A program made the translations under genes and the position numbers. DNA of 64,000 nucleotides from assembly GCF_022201045.2 (NCBI RefSeq), contig NC_068558.1:7159501-7223500 (forward strand), written 5' to 3'. The stretch's first letter is position 1. Every line of letters starts with the position of its first letter. Shown one piece after another: positions 26,654 to 39,600 of the stretch. This DNA is from Citrus sinensis. Taxonomy: Eukaryota; Streptophyta; Magnoliopsida; Sapindales; Rutaceae. Below the pieces are notes generated by a model. That model did no database searches and was not told where the DNA came from. It worked only from the letters and a program-made list of their open reading frames with translations.

Positions 26654-28760
26654 TTCTGGTTAAATGACAAAGTAATAAGCTTATCAGACGGCTAAGAATA
26701 GCATTTGCCTTGCTGGGTTTTATCTGTTGTTTGATTTTTATGAGTTCAGACTTCAGTGAGTGCTTCCAGGTTCTATTTGATTGAAAACTGATGTAGTATT
26801 GAGAGTTTTGGGGTATGTTTGTGTAGATAGGAGAAGGCCAATTGAGGGAAAAGATGAGTTTATCTATCATCAAAGATGATAACGTGGCAGTCTATTGTTG
26901 TCTGTGCTTTTAGGGAGCCACTAGATATATGCCATGTGGATACGAAGTAGAAACTACAAGCTTACTTTGTTAAATTCCTTTTTTTCTATAATGAATATCA
27001 GCTACATTAATTTTGACATAATAAAAAGAAAGTGACGATGGTGTTACAAAAACTATATTTTTATTTTTTATTATAAGTTATTTTTTATTTTTATTGAATA
27101 ATATACAAATACAAATTTTTTCTATAAATTTATTTTTTATAATTATATTATTATTTTATTGTAATTATTAATTATTTTTATTATTTTTAACCATAATAAA
27201 AATAAAATAATAATAATTTAATTAAAGATAAAAGTAAAATTATGAAAATTCCACCACCTTCCCTGGCTTCCCATGAGAAAAATAATCATTTTTTAACTAA
27301 AAAAATATATGAATTCAATATATTTTAGGGTAATTTATCGTCAGCCCCCATATGTTTCAACAATTAGCGCCGTGCACCCACATGTTTCAACCATGTGCGG
27401 CGCGCACCCATTTCCGTTAAATAAACGGTTATTTCAAATGGAGTAGGGGTAAAAATGGAAATAACAGCATTGCCGAAAGTTTGAATTTGAAAAGGTAATA
27501 TTACAAACAAATTCATATTAGTTTTGTCTTATGTGAAGTCACTAACATTACACTCTTGCCCTTCAAAAATAATTTCATTACAATACATATGTGGCATTAG
27601 ATAAACACATTACAAGCGTAGGTAAAGCATGTGCAGCTGTGCATTGTAACGGCTATATATAGGCAGCGGATGGCATCATTTACAGTTCCTTTGCAACGGT
27701 AACATAACGGCAAGAGGGTTCCACCAGTATAAATATTAATGTTATGCAACCCTCCTTAACTTCACCATGATTGACAAAACTCACCAGCATATTGATACAA
27801 ACAACACTTGTTCGTTGTTGAGCTTTAGATCATGTACACACAACATTAAACACAAAAATCCTTGTTAATTTCATCAATTAAGGGCATTCACCCAATGAAT
27901 TATCAACAACCATCTCAGCATTCTCCAAACAAGCAATGATCAATGACCAAAGAAAATTAAATAGAACCAATGCCACAACCATCCATAATAAAATCAAATC
28001 CAAAAATGCAATTGTACTTATTCAAATCACAAAATATAGCAATTCAAATTGACATGCAAATCAGTATACCTAACGAAAATTAAATAAAAAGTGCTCTCAC
28101 TCACCTTAGCTCCTTTAAGGACGGGTCACTGGTTTAGCTCTCAAACCTCTGTTATCTCAGTGCATTTTCTGAATTATGCAGCAAAAAAAATTGTCTCCGT
28201 AATATATATGAGAGTAGTAGGTGATAATGGGTGGTATATAAGAGTAGTAGGTGATAATGGGTGGTTTTCCTGCCATTTAGGTCTCTTCATCTTGGATTTC
28301 CCTCCAATTTCCAGTAGCTGAGCTTCTTGTACAAGCAAGCTCATTGACATGACGAAGGAATAGTAAAGCTACAGAGGTTGAAATGATTAGTTAAGCTTTG
28401 ATTCTGGAAACTAAATGATTTTTTTTTTTTTTTTCAGAGTAGCTATTTTCATTTTTACCCTTACACCATTGCAAATAACTGTTTATTTAACGGAAATGGG
28501 TGCACGCCGCACATGGTTGAAACATCTGGGTGCGCGGCGCTAATTGTTAAAACATATGGGGGCTGACGATAAATTACCTATATTTTATTCTCATTCTCTT
28601 TTTATTTCACCAACTATGATTCATATTTTTCTTGGCTACAACCGAGACCAGCGAATTCAACCCACTCAAGCGGTTCTGGTTCCAAGTCGAAACCAGATTC
28701 TTATTGAACCGTGTTGTCTTAATAATTTACACTCATTTGCATTGTATTGTCTCCCTGTCA
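26654..28760. other. Divergent promoter region with an inserted DNA transposon
   Basis: The head-to-head S1-protein gene (-) and hydrolase-fold gene (+) share this 2.1-kb spacer. More than half is a Mutator-like element listed separately (27328-28578). About 180 bases lie between the element and the hydrolase-fold ATG, so its core promoter is squeezed against, or lies inside, the transposon. An AT-rich block occupies 27050-27240. Confidence 0.6.
27328..28578. mobile_element. Non-autonomous Mutator-like element with long TIRs
   Basis: Terminal inverted repeats of about 130 bases begin GGGTAATTTATCGTCAGCCC on the left. The right end is the near-exact reverse complement, with a few mismatches and one missing terminal G. 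A perfect 9-bp target duplication, TATATTTTA, flanks the element at 27319-27327 and 28579-28587. Long TIRs plus a 9-bp duplication are the hallmarks of the Mutator superfamily. The roughly 1 kb interior has no transposase frame, so the element depends on a partner elsewhere. Near 28205-28265 it has two tandem copies of a segment containing AGTAGTAGGTGATAATGGGT. Confidence 0.85.
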
Positions 28761-31700
28761 ATGGCTTTCTCTGCAACATTCTCCATCTCTTCATCTTCAT
28801 CTTTCACCCTTTCCCGCAAAATTTACAGACCCTTTTTGTCTCAAAATGTTCACTCTCTAAAACCCACTTCACTCAAGGCATCTTCTTCAACTTCTGTCGA
28901 TTACTCTACAGCCTCCGTTGTCGAAAAACAGTCAACCCCATCAAAGGTCAGATCATTTTGCTTACAGGTTCTTATTTTCTTGTCATTATTTTTTTGATGA
29001 TTACGAAATAATGGCTTTGATGGATGGGAAAATCTCAGTATTTGTTTAATTTACGTGGGTTGAATTTTTCAATCATATACAATGAAATGTTTTCTTCTTG
29101 TTTTATCCAGATGAGCCCGTTTATTTTAGCAATTGAAAGTTGAAATGTCAAAAGAAGTTGGGCACCAACTGAAGTGATATGAATAGGTTTTGATTCATTT
29201 CCATGGTAGTCTTTATGTGTTTATCAATGGCTATTATTGTACGTTTGTAGTTGCTAAGAACACTTCAAGTGCGAATTGGATGATTAATGATATGACAAAA
29301 AAAAAATTAAAGGGATCATTAATGGAACCTTTTTTTTCAATTTCTGTAAAAGAATTAGATGAACTTGTATAAAATTCTATGTGATACAGAACTGTTTTAT
29401 TGTAGCTTTAACTTAATTTCTAAATACAACTCTTTCTACAATAATAACAGCGAGAATACGGAGTTTAATTAGCAACTTATGATTTCATTTGTTTTTCAAT
29501 GGATGCCAAGTGGTTGTGAATTTTTTTAGTACTGTCTTGGTTATTGTGTTTTGGCTCATAGTGGTCTCATTTTATTTCAGACTGGTAATTGGCAATGGAA
29601 ATTCAAGGAAAATTCTATCAATATCTATTATGAGAAACATGAGAGAGAGAGCCCTGACCCTTCTAAAAATATCCTTATGATACCAACCATTTCCGATGTT
29701 AGCACTGTTGAAGAATGGAGATTGGTGGCTCAAGACATTGTTCAACGAGTTGGCAAAGTCAATTGGCGTGCTACTATTGTTGATTGGCCTGGTTTGGGTT
29801 ACTCTGATAGACCAAAGATGGATTACAATGCTGATGTGATGGAGAAATTTGTGGTTGACTTAATCAATGCACCTGATAGCCCTGTAAGCTCATCAGGTTG
29901 TTAAAGCTGAAGTCACTATTATTTGTTGATTACTTCACCGATCATCCTTATCATAATGCTCCCTTTGCCTTTTGATGGCTCTTTATTTTGTCAAGGACAT
30001 GCCTGAGGTCTTATACTAAAATTACTTAATAACAACGTATTTGATTTTTTGAGATGTTTTTGGTCTTTCGTTGATCTTGTTTCAGCTGAATTTTCACTCT
30101 TCTAGAAATGTCTTGCTCTGCTGTCCCTCCATTTCGTATTTATAACTATATTCGGTTCCAATTAAGTGAAAGAGATTGCCTCAATGAACGAAAAGTTCTC
30201 GGATTTTTAGAAGTTTGTATGCACATATGTAAGCAAGTAAGAAACCGTTGGATGCACAGCCTATCATTCTTCTTTATGTCATGGGTAAAGGAAAATACAG
30301 TAGGTTAATTCTCTATAATATTTCACTTGTTCAGTAATAGAAATTTTCTTTACTTAGACTGTTATCCACCTCTCTTATATCTTGTCGGCTGCTGTTTTAG
30401 TATAAATTTTTAGGGAATATCTATATGATTAGGGATTTTTTAAATCTTCTAGTCCTTACAGAGATTCAAAAAGACTTGATGCAGTTTCTCCTTTATCACT
30501 TCACTTGGGACTTCTTTATTTCTAGTAGTGATTAGTTTTTCATAACAAAGCAGCATACACCAAACACCTTGGGCTCAATGAACAGAAATTTGGTCATTTG
30601 TCAACTGTTTGTGAGTTTGAGGATCTATGACTATGATGGCATGCACAACAATATGACTAAGATGTGGAAACTAATTTCAATTTGGGCCATTGATGTCATA
30701 GAATTTTGAATTCTTGGACTTTTTGTTTTAGTCAAAATGTTAACAATCTGGTGATTTTTTTTTAACAAATGTTTCTGTGTGCTTTTTTAGCTCTGTTTCT
30801 CAATGACTCATGTTCTGACATCGGTTTTCTTTTGGACATTGCATGAGGTCCCCAAGCACATATTTCTCATAACCATCCTCATGTTTATGGATGGTTGTAT
30901 TTTGCAGTGAACTACGTACAATATTTTGCATGTTGTCTCCTTCAGGGTTTCTGTTACCATGAATTCCATGTGTTAAATATTGTCAAGGAATTGTGGTTGC
31001 TAATAATATTCTATATTAAACCAGAAAGTGATTTGGTGATCTTTGGAGGAGGGCATGCTGCCACATTAACAGTTCGTGCTGCAAAAAAGAATTTGGTGAA
31101 GCCCACAGCCATAGCTGCCGTTGCACCCACCTGGGCTGGTCCACTTCCAATTGTTTTTGGTCGAGATTCTAGCATGGAAACAAGGTATAGTGAATGTCAT
31201 TTTACCTTTGATATAGACTGCTTTTTTCTTGACGGAAAATGCTGTGCATGCTTTGATTGGTTATTGTGTGCTGAATGGTAAGATTATGCATTGTCAGGAA
31301 TACTTAAGAGCGAGTCACCTTGCTGTCTATAGCCTCTATAGCCTCTTGAATGAGAGCTCAAATGGTCAAAAGTCCTTTTAATGTTAAATTTGGCGCAACG
31401 TCATATGTACTGAGGTTTACTAAATTTAGATTTGTTACCATTTTAGGATTTAGACTTTTGATTACAGACTACTCACCTGAGATGAAACAATATAGAGATC
31501 CAAGGTTTCATGATTGTACTCCATCTTGAAAATAATATTAAAAAATGAAGCAATCACCAATTGACATGTCTGTGGACTCAAAGTGATTGGAAGAACAATG
31601 CAAAATAGAGACCTCGGAACAGTAAATCTGAATCTGGATTGTTATATTGCAACTTAGCTAGGTCCCATGACAATTTAAAACGTTCATAGGGATCCCTCTC

Positions 31701-32312
31701 ACCTGGTGCTGTCGGTTTGTTCTTCAGAAATTTTTTAAATTTTCTTTAAAGAAAACTTGACTGACAATAACATTTTTAGTTATTGAATCCAGTTATTGTT
31801 TAATGAAGTGATTTCTCTTGCTCATTTTTCATGACTTCACCAGATACGGGCTGCTTAGAGGAACCTTAAGGGCCCCTGGTGTAGGCTGGATGATGTATAA
31901 TATGCTTGTTAGCAATGAGAAGGCAATTCAATCCCAATACAAATCCCATGTTTACGCGAATCCTGACAATGTCACTCCAGGCATCGTCGAAAGCAGATAC
32001 ACACTAACAAAACGGAAAGGAGCCCGTTATGTGCCAGCTGCTTTCTTAACTGGTCTTCTCGACCCAGTTAACTCCCGAGAGGAGTTCCTGCAACTCTTTG
32101 CAGATTTGGAGGGAAAGTTGCCACTTCTAGTTGTGTCAACTGAAGGATCTCCGAGGAGGTCAAAAGCTGAGATGGAAGCACTCAAGGGAGCCAAAGGAGT
32201 TACTAAGTTTGTCGAGGTTCCAGGTGCTCTTTTGCCGCAAGAAGAGTATCCCGCTATGGTCGCACAGGAGCTTTACCAGTTTTTGCAACAGACATTTGAA
32301 CCCAGTGATTGA
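28761..32312 (+). CDS. Plastid alpha/beta-hydrolase-fold protein lacking a canonical triad
   Basis: Four exons, 28761..28946, 29581..29896, 31025..31184 and 31844..32312, join to 376 residues. Intron phases restore a Glu (G|AA) and an Arg (AG|A). The ATG at 28761 starts a Ser-rich, basic, acid-poor leader typical of a chloroplast transit peptide. The mature part has alpha/beta-hydrolase features: a TGNWQW strand entry, the loop VDWPGLGYSDRP typical of the fold, a strand-elbow IFGGGHAAT at 173-181, and a C-terminal strand LLVVSTEG. The elbow has no Ser in the GxSxG position (GGGHA), and the segment where the catalytic His is expected (PGALLPQEEYP, 347-357) has none. This suggests a non-catalytic or unusually catalytic member. 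The function is unknown; related plastid proteins act on lipids or chlorophyll, but that should not be transferred here. The 3' UTR probably extends to about 32700. Confidence 0.85.
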
Positions 32313-33558
32313 AGTCAGTTTGAGTGCGGAATTTCTTTCCAGCTGGGTGTAGTTCTCTTAACTGTTCTTTGATTTTCTTCTTCACGACGCATCTCTGAGA
32401 TTTCGGGACTGCAGTTTGTACCTTGAAAAACTTTGTGAAAATATCACACATATTTACGTAGAAAGCTGCACTTGCATTTCAAAAGAGGCATCACATCAAA
32501 AAATTTGTCAACAAAGATGTAAATCGACAGTTACTTTAGCTTTTTTAATGGATTCTTTTTTGCACCCAATGGAATGGGTAAACTTTATAGCCTGTTTTAT
32601 GCTCATGGAATCTGATCACGATGGTGAAAACAGACAGAAGCAGAAGTCTCCTTCTTATTTTCTTTTCTTTTCTTTTCTTTTCATTCTGATTATTTGAACT
32701 ATTACTGATTTAGCATTCCTGAAGCACAGACTTAATATTTGTAACCAATGGGTTTAAAGAATTAAGAAACAAAAGATAAAAATGCTCTTCAGATTGATGA
32801 TTACTCGATGAAACATAAGAGATTAAAAGTCTAAAAACCCAAAATTTCGTTTCGCGCTGACGCTAATGTGTCTCTGATTCTCACATGGTTGTTGTTTCAA
32901 TAGCTAATTTTATACTAGGCGTAAATCGTAAAGAAAAACTCTCGGACTAATGGTCACCTTGAAAGCTCAGGACTTGTTTTCTCAGGATTTGTTTTCTCTC
33001 GTTAGAATGTTGAAACCCAAAGTTGCTGCGTAAATGAATTATTGTGAGTCGAGTCCTTGTCACGATACAGGAATTTGTCTCATATGAACGGCAGCTTGTT
33101 TACGATATATGACCATCTATAACGTACGACTTATAAATATCACCATAAGTATAAACGGACAAAGCTGTGGTATTCCCCATTGTACCACACCCTCTTTTCG
33201 TCTTTTATGATGGAACCCTATATACTTTCTCTCTTATTTTCTTTCTTGTTTCTAATTTATTTATAAGCATTATGATAATTCCATTTTTCCCATTCTTCTT
33301 TCCTCTCCTTCCATATTCTACCCAATTTTCTCTATTTAATCATAGTCAAGAAAAAAAAATCAATACTTTTTTTTCAATTCTGCAACTTTTATTTTTTTTT
33401 TCAATGTAATGTGCTATTTCTTTCAATCCCAATGTTGATTATTTTTTTCTTTTTCCTTGTTCTTGTATTTCTACTTCAGCTACAAAATTACCTTCTTCTT
33501 TTTTGAAACTACTCTTACATTAACATTATTTATTTTTTAATAGAAAGAGTTACTTTCG

Positions 33559-33874
33559 TTAAATCAACTTAGTAAATACATATATAATTTGAGGAAATGA
33601 CCCCTTCCAAACATAAGTATCACCACTAGCAAAAGCTATTTTAATTAGGGCATAAGCAATTGCATTACAATTTTTTGGAATATGCTGAATTTTGAACATC
33701 TTATCCCCCCTTTACATGTTGTTTTGGATATCAACAATGGTTCAAAAGATTTCAATTCTGCTGCTTTTTTTTTTCTGTAAAACAAAATCAACCACATCTT
33801 TAGGATCAGTTTCCATGATTAGAGCAAACTACTCCTCCATTAGATCTAATACAGTGACAGCGCAAAAGGCAAAA
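33559..33874 (-). pseudogene. Degenerate RNase H-like domain fragment (retroelement type)
   Basis: On the minus strand one frame reads CAVTVLDLMEE, METDPKDVVDFVLQKKKSSR, then FKIQHIPKNCNAIAYALIKI. This matches the C-terminal part of the plant RNase H-like domain found in non-LTR retroelements and in domesticated At1g65750-like proteins (pattern ESD.KEVVDLI..., then IPR.CN.VAHALAKLA). Three stop codons interrupt the frame (after MEE, after RIEIF and after QNNM), and a fourth ends it at 33559. It is clearly not functional. No reverse-transcriptase region was found beside it, so it is a 3' remnant. Confidence 0.7.
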
Positions 33875-33884
33875 TAGGATCCCT

Positions 33885-33991
33885 CTAAGTTACATGCATG
33901 TACCTTACAACCTTCTCACATGAATAGTGAGTGGACCCACATCATTCACTATTTATGTGAGAGGGTTGTAAGGTACATGCATGTAACTTAG
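33885..33991. mobile_element. Short hairpin MITE
   Basis: A nearly perfect palindrome of 107 bases. The left arm starts CTAAGTTACATGCATGTACC and the right arm ends with its exact complement, with only a few mismatches near the centre. It sits about 10 bases from the RNase H fragment. The whole unit would fold into one long hairpin. It has no coding capacity. The target duplication was not resolved. Confidence 0.65.
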
Positions 33992-36592
33992 CATTAGTCA
34001 TATTCTAAAGGTACCATGCAACGTCTATTAAATCTCGCATACGAAATAAGTTGTTTACATTGATTGACGTTGATAGTCTGCGCTCAGGATACTTATACAA
34101 ATTATAACATAATTACTTGTCCGTTCTCGTACAATAATTTGACTTTTCCCTCTACATTATATATCCAAAGTCATGCAACTATAAAGAAGAATAGCGGAGT
34201 GACGGCAACAGTCGCTCTTAAGGATAATAATGAAATCTCGAACTCGAACAGTGGCTCTATAAAAAAGTTGAGATAACTTATTGAATTGTTTAGATTATTA
34301 AATTATTAGGGTTTTAATCTTGCTCTCTAAAAACAAGAGATGTGATTTTTATTCATATAAATGTTTAAGTAAAATAGCACAAAATATATATCATATAAAA
34401 AAATAATAGGTTATTCAATTTATAATTATTTTTAAAATAAAAATTATATGTGCATTCTAAGTTAATAACGTACTACACCACACATAATTCGATTTATTAC
34501 AATCATAGCCTATCAATTCTAATCTCGACCGTGATGCCAAACTCGCCCCTTAGTGTGCCACAATAAAATTTTAATAATGATATGTATCTTGCTTTTTCAT
34601 GTTTATATGTTTGTAAAGTATAGTTCCACGTGTTATGCAAAATTTAATTAGGAACCCTGTAGAAATTGAAACAGGTACGAATAAATGCACCATCAAAAGT
34701 GGGTAGCTGTTGCACCGTCAAAAACATTGTTAAATTTCGTGACATGAAAAAACGATGATTGCTTCTTTAGGATTTTCCTTTCCATTCTTTGGCCCTTTTT
34801 TTAAATTTTTCGGGTTGGATAAGAGCTAGATCTAGAACTATATTGTTTTTAGAAACTAGACGCAATGAATTTCAACGTGTTGGAATTCTATTTGGTAAGT
34901 TAAAGTGATATAACATCTCATAATGAATGTATCAAAGTTGGTGTTGTTTCATTTTTAATTCTTTCAAAGATTGATTGAGAATCAATACCAAACACAAAAT
35001 TGCACAGTAGAGATGAAGTGTTGCGATATGGGTCACATGTTCTTTTACTTTCTCACATATATAGTTGTGTGTACGAGAATTTAAGCTTTTTTTTTTTTTA
35101 ATAAAAGCACTTTGCAATGGAATGCGAGTGAAGTTCATTGGACATAATTCTTAAAATGTTTTCATTCATTTAATTGATAAGAGGGATGACAACTATTGGT
35201 GACATTTCTCCAATGAGAGGAGAAGGCAACCAACTATACATGGCCAAAATTCTAAGGGATTGTAAGAACATAAATGACATTACTAAAATCTAACACTATC
35301 ATGTGGAATTAACTTGTCGCATTTATTATGTCGTTTGTTTTATGTGCAATTATCAAAGTAAATTTAGCTATTGGACCAGCTAAAGTATTTACATTTCTAG
35401 GGTTTAGCTCATTTTGCTCAATGAGTAAGATCATTGTCACTCAATCAAGGACAATCATTTTAATCGTGGACCAGACGAATTTAAGGAAAAGGAATACAAT
35501 ATGGGTAATTTTCCTTTAGTCTTTTGCATCAAATCCTCAACTTATAGTTGATCGTCATAATTTTTAAAATGTTTCAAAAGTTTATGATCATTGCTTCAGT
35601 TAGTGCTAATTGTTAAAATGTCTCAAATAGCCGCATGAATGTTTATCACATTTCATCAAAAATTTATATTTAACTTACAAATCAAAGAAAATCATCATAA
35701 TATAATCTATGCCTATTACATAATCATATTCCTTTTCATTCTTCAACTCTAATGAGAATTTTTTTTTCATATAATTTAAATTAATAGTCGTCTTTCTCCA
35801 CTAAAATCTAAATCTCTTTCTACATCTAAAATTTCTAGGTTTAATCAAGTCTAAAATATAACAAGTTGTGTATCAATTTCTTCATAAGACCCTATTATTA
35901 TTATATCTGTCAATAAACCATCTCTCCTCGTGAAGTGAAATATAGTTTCATTGGTTGCATATATTACAATTTACAAGCATGGAATGAAATCTATTCCTTG
36001 TTTAAAAATATATATATATATCATTGCCCGTTCACATATCTTGGAATCGTTTGTTAAAAATGGTGAGGAAATCATTGGATAACATTATCATAACACTTCT
36101 CGAGGAGGAGGAGAAGAAGAAGCAAGCAAGCGAATCCCCTCATGAACTCAAATACTTCTGTAGTCGTTTAGTGGCTGTGCCCTAACTTACGTAACAAGGT
36201 GATCAATGAAAACTGCAACAATGCCAGCCGAATGGCTGGTCGCGATTGAGTTGTAGGATGGGCCGAAGCCCACATAATGCGAATAAAATATGCCTTTTCG
36301 CATGGGTGGGCTCCGATTTTTAGACCTAACATAACAAGCGCCTTTGGTAAGGTAAAGCGTCCCCGTTTGCTTCTGCCGTGCTTCACATTTGAAGGATGGT
36401 GATTGGTGACCTATCGCTTAGATATCCACCCCCCTCCCCCCTCCGCGGTTTCATGTTAAGTGCTGTTGTATTGAGGATCTCCTAAAAAGCTCGCCCTCTC
36501 TCCCTCTCGACACGTGGATCCATATTTAAATTGAAGCACCGGCCGCCCTTGCCATGTGGGTTGCTCTTGTCTTGACACGTGGAATTTTTGTT

Positions 36593-36660
36593 TGTACGAT
36601 TTGTATATCTTCATTCTTCTCAAGAATTTGTACGATTTGTATATCTTCATTCTTCCAAGA
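36593..36660. repeat. Two-copy tandem repeat
   Basis: A roughly 34-base unit containing TTTGTACGATTTGTATATCT followed by TCATTCTTC occurs twice in direct orientation with almost no differences. The preceding 150 bases are GC-richer than the surroundings and contain two CACGTG-like motifs. No transcript can be inferred. Confidence 0.6.
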
Positions 36661-39600
36661 ATTCATCGTTTGATTATTAAACATGTTTTTATTTTCTTTT
36701 TTTCTTAGTTCATGTTACTGTTCCATAACATTGAAACATTTCGGTAAGTACAAGCAATTAATAATATTTAATGCTCGCCACTGTACTCCTTGAAACGATT
36801 TAAAACCATGCAGACTCATTACAATCAATTAAAAATTTTATTGTGATTGAACGAGACGTGTTAGGACATATTTGTTTCATCGTAATCAATTATGTCAGAT
36901 TTATAAAAACGGTGGCATGTCATCTTTTTTGACAATCATATTTATAAAAACGGTGACATATTATCTTTGGAAATAAGCTTAAATACTGTGAAAAGAAAAA
37001 TGGTTGAGCATTTGAGTTGTTACTTTCAAAGAAATTAAATGTGTGATTGCCTTCTCTAAATTTAAGTAGCTTAGCAACAAGCTTTTGCATCACCATTTTG
37101 TTTTTATTTGATAAGATCGCATTATTGTTTACAAATTATCCATACCTATAAGCACTACCTAACAAAGTTCCTTACATCCCTACAATTCACTTTATGTTTC
37201 ACGCCTTTGTTTTGCTACTCCTAGCGGCCACTTTATGTTTAAGTTGATGATAGAGAATCTAATTTAGATTTCGACTTCTCGTTGTAAAATATAAATGGAA
37301 TTTAACCATATAAAAAATATTTAATAAAATTCTTATCAAAGCATTCTATCAATTAAGTGTTTCCTCATGTGATGGATATAAATTTATTCTCAATGAGTAA
37401 ATCTCTGCACGTTTTAAAATATAAATTCTACCATAAATATTTTATTATAATGTGATATTAAATTATAATTCGAGAACAACGCCTATTCTCAAATTTGTAT
37501 CTTAAAATATAAAAACATAATGTTTATTATTCATAAGTATCCCATATTTGTGTGGTGGAAGAACTTCATACGATGAATTAAAGTGGGTTCCTGATTTTTT
37601 GAATAGTCATTTTCTTTATGCCCACTAATTTGTGAAAGCAAGAAGCTGAACCAAAGTGTGAAACGCCATTTCATAAGACAAATAAAAAAGGGCAAACAAA
37701 AAAAATCAAGAACTAAGGAATTTTGTACTCACCTGCCAATTCGAGAAAAGGATTTGCATGCAATTCAAAACTGATCAAAGATTGATCCGCACCCATATCA
37801 CTATTTTTCTTGTGCAATAAACACTAAGAGACTTTGTTCATGACGCGTGGCACCATCCCTGTCTGGTTATGGAGGTGTCCTCATCGTCTTCCCTGCTAAT
37901 AAATGGTCACACTTTTAAGTAGAGAAATAGTCAAAAGTGTTTATTAAATAATCCAGCAGCGCAGAAAGTCTACCACTTCACATTTGCTACTCAGGAGTCT
38001 TTAATTTGTTTTTATTTGTTTTAAGTTTTAGAAGCTTTATACATATTGCTTTGCTGTCCTTATTCATTAATTATATGTGTGACATTTTACAAAATTTTGG
38101 TATAACAAAATTGTAGTATATGCTATAATTAATGAGCGTCATTTTGCTGGGTGTCCATTGCAGGACGTGGATAAGAAGAGCCCAGTCACCGGCCGGAAGA
38201 CTTTTTCTTCTCTTACAATCTTTTAAAGCAGTATTCAATCCCCAGCGTATGCAGTTTTGGTAATTGTATTCATATGTACCCAATTTTGATTTCAGATTGA
38301 GAATACAGTCTTACTCATATACTTTCTACGTAACTTTCGGAAGTTTGTATGTTTATTTGTATCCAACCCCATATGATAAAGAATAATTAAACGACGAACA
38401 CTACTCAAAATTGTCCCCCCCAGAGTCAAATCCACCATTAATATCCCTCCAATAACATTGCTTAGAGAAAGAGCTGGAGAAAGTGATGGAAATCAAAGGG
38501 CTCTCTACTCGATGGGATCCTTTTCGAGGCAAACGTTAAGCTCATAGTCTATCACTTTCGATATTCAATATCCATGGGTCCTGGCTCGGAGTCCGAAACA
38601 CATGTATTGTTACTTTTACTCTCTCTCTTACTCACACATACATGCATCACTGACCGTCCACTTGTCCCAACCCGTCGCAAAAATCTAAATTAACACCTAG
38701 TCATCAGATCCCGCGTATGCTAAGAATCGGAGATCGTTTCGCCGACTGCTTCTTTCCTCTATGCTTACAGCATATATATGATCTCTGTCACCTTCAAAAA
38801 TTCAAGAAGATAACACGTGTATCTTATTTCAAAGAGTGGCATGATTCGAACAAAAATCTGGAGAGGGTGAAAATTAACATCTGGTTTGCCAGCTAGTCAA
38901 ATAATTGCCGGGGGAGTTTCAGTTAGTAATTAACAGTATGGTGATTCTGATGGTGGAATTAGGATTTTAACTCAACAGGGCCATAATAACGAAATCGTAA
39001 ACTAAAATAGATTGTGATATCATAGTAGTAAAATTGAGACGAATAGAGGGTACCAGCGAAAGCATAAAATACAACAGGCTATCTAATAGACTTATATTAA
39101 ATGAGGGTGCCAAACGTCAAGTAAAATTCACACAGACAAACTAGAATTTCAATTCAAATCTTTATAATTTCCGAAAAGAAATACTGATCAACTTGTGCTT
39201 AGTTTAGCTGGTCAAATGATGTGAGCTTTTGAGTTGATAATTTGGTGTCTGATTAATTAATCATGGTTATCTCAATAAAGACTTTTGGGGTTTAATTGAT
39301 AGAGAAATATGATATGCTGTCATTGTAACTATATTATTATTCAGTTGTAACTACACCTATTATATCATTCATACAATAATTTAATAAAATTCTATTAGTA
39401 ATTCAATAACATTCTATCGGTCATACCAAATAATAATACATAAAATAAAATATATTATTACATATCAATAAGTGATTCAAAAATTTGGCGTATCATGCAT
39501 AATTATTTAAGGTTTTTCTGTGGTTCAAAATTCACGAAGGATGTACTTTGCAATAACATTTTCTCCCATCAAAATATTCACATGCATGCAGTGATTTAGA

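Noticed and set aside
28632..28760. N-terminal extension of the hydrolase-fold protein
   Set aside because: The extended frame starts at TTG, not ATG; the ATG at 28761 gives a normal transit peptide.
36168..36386. 72-codon open frame on the minus strand with natural-looking composition
   Set aside because: No recognisable domain, splice context or homologous pattern; too short to support.
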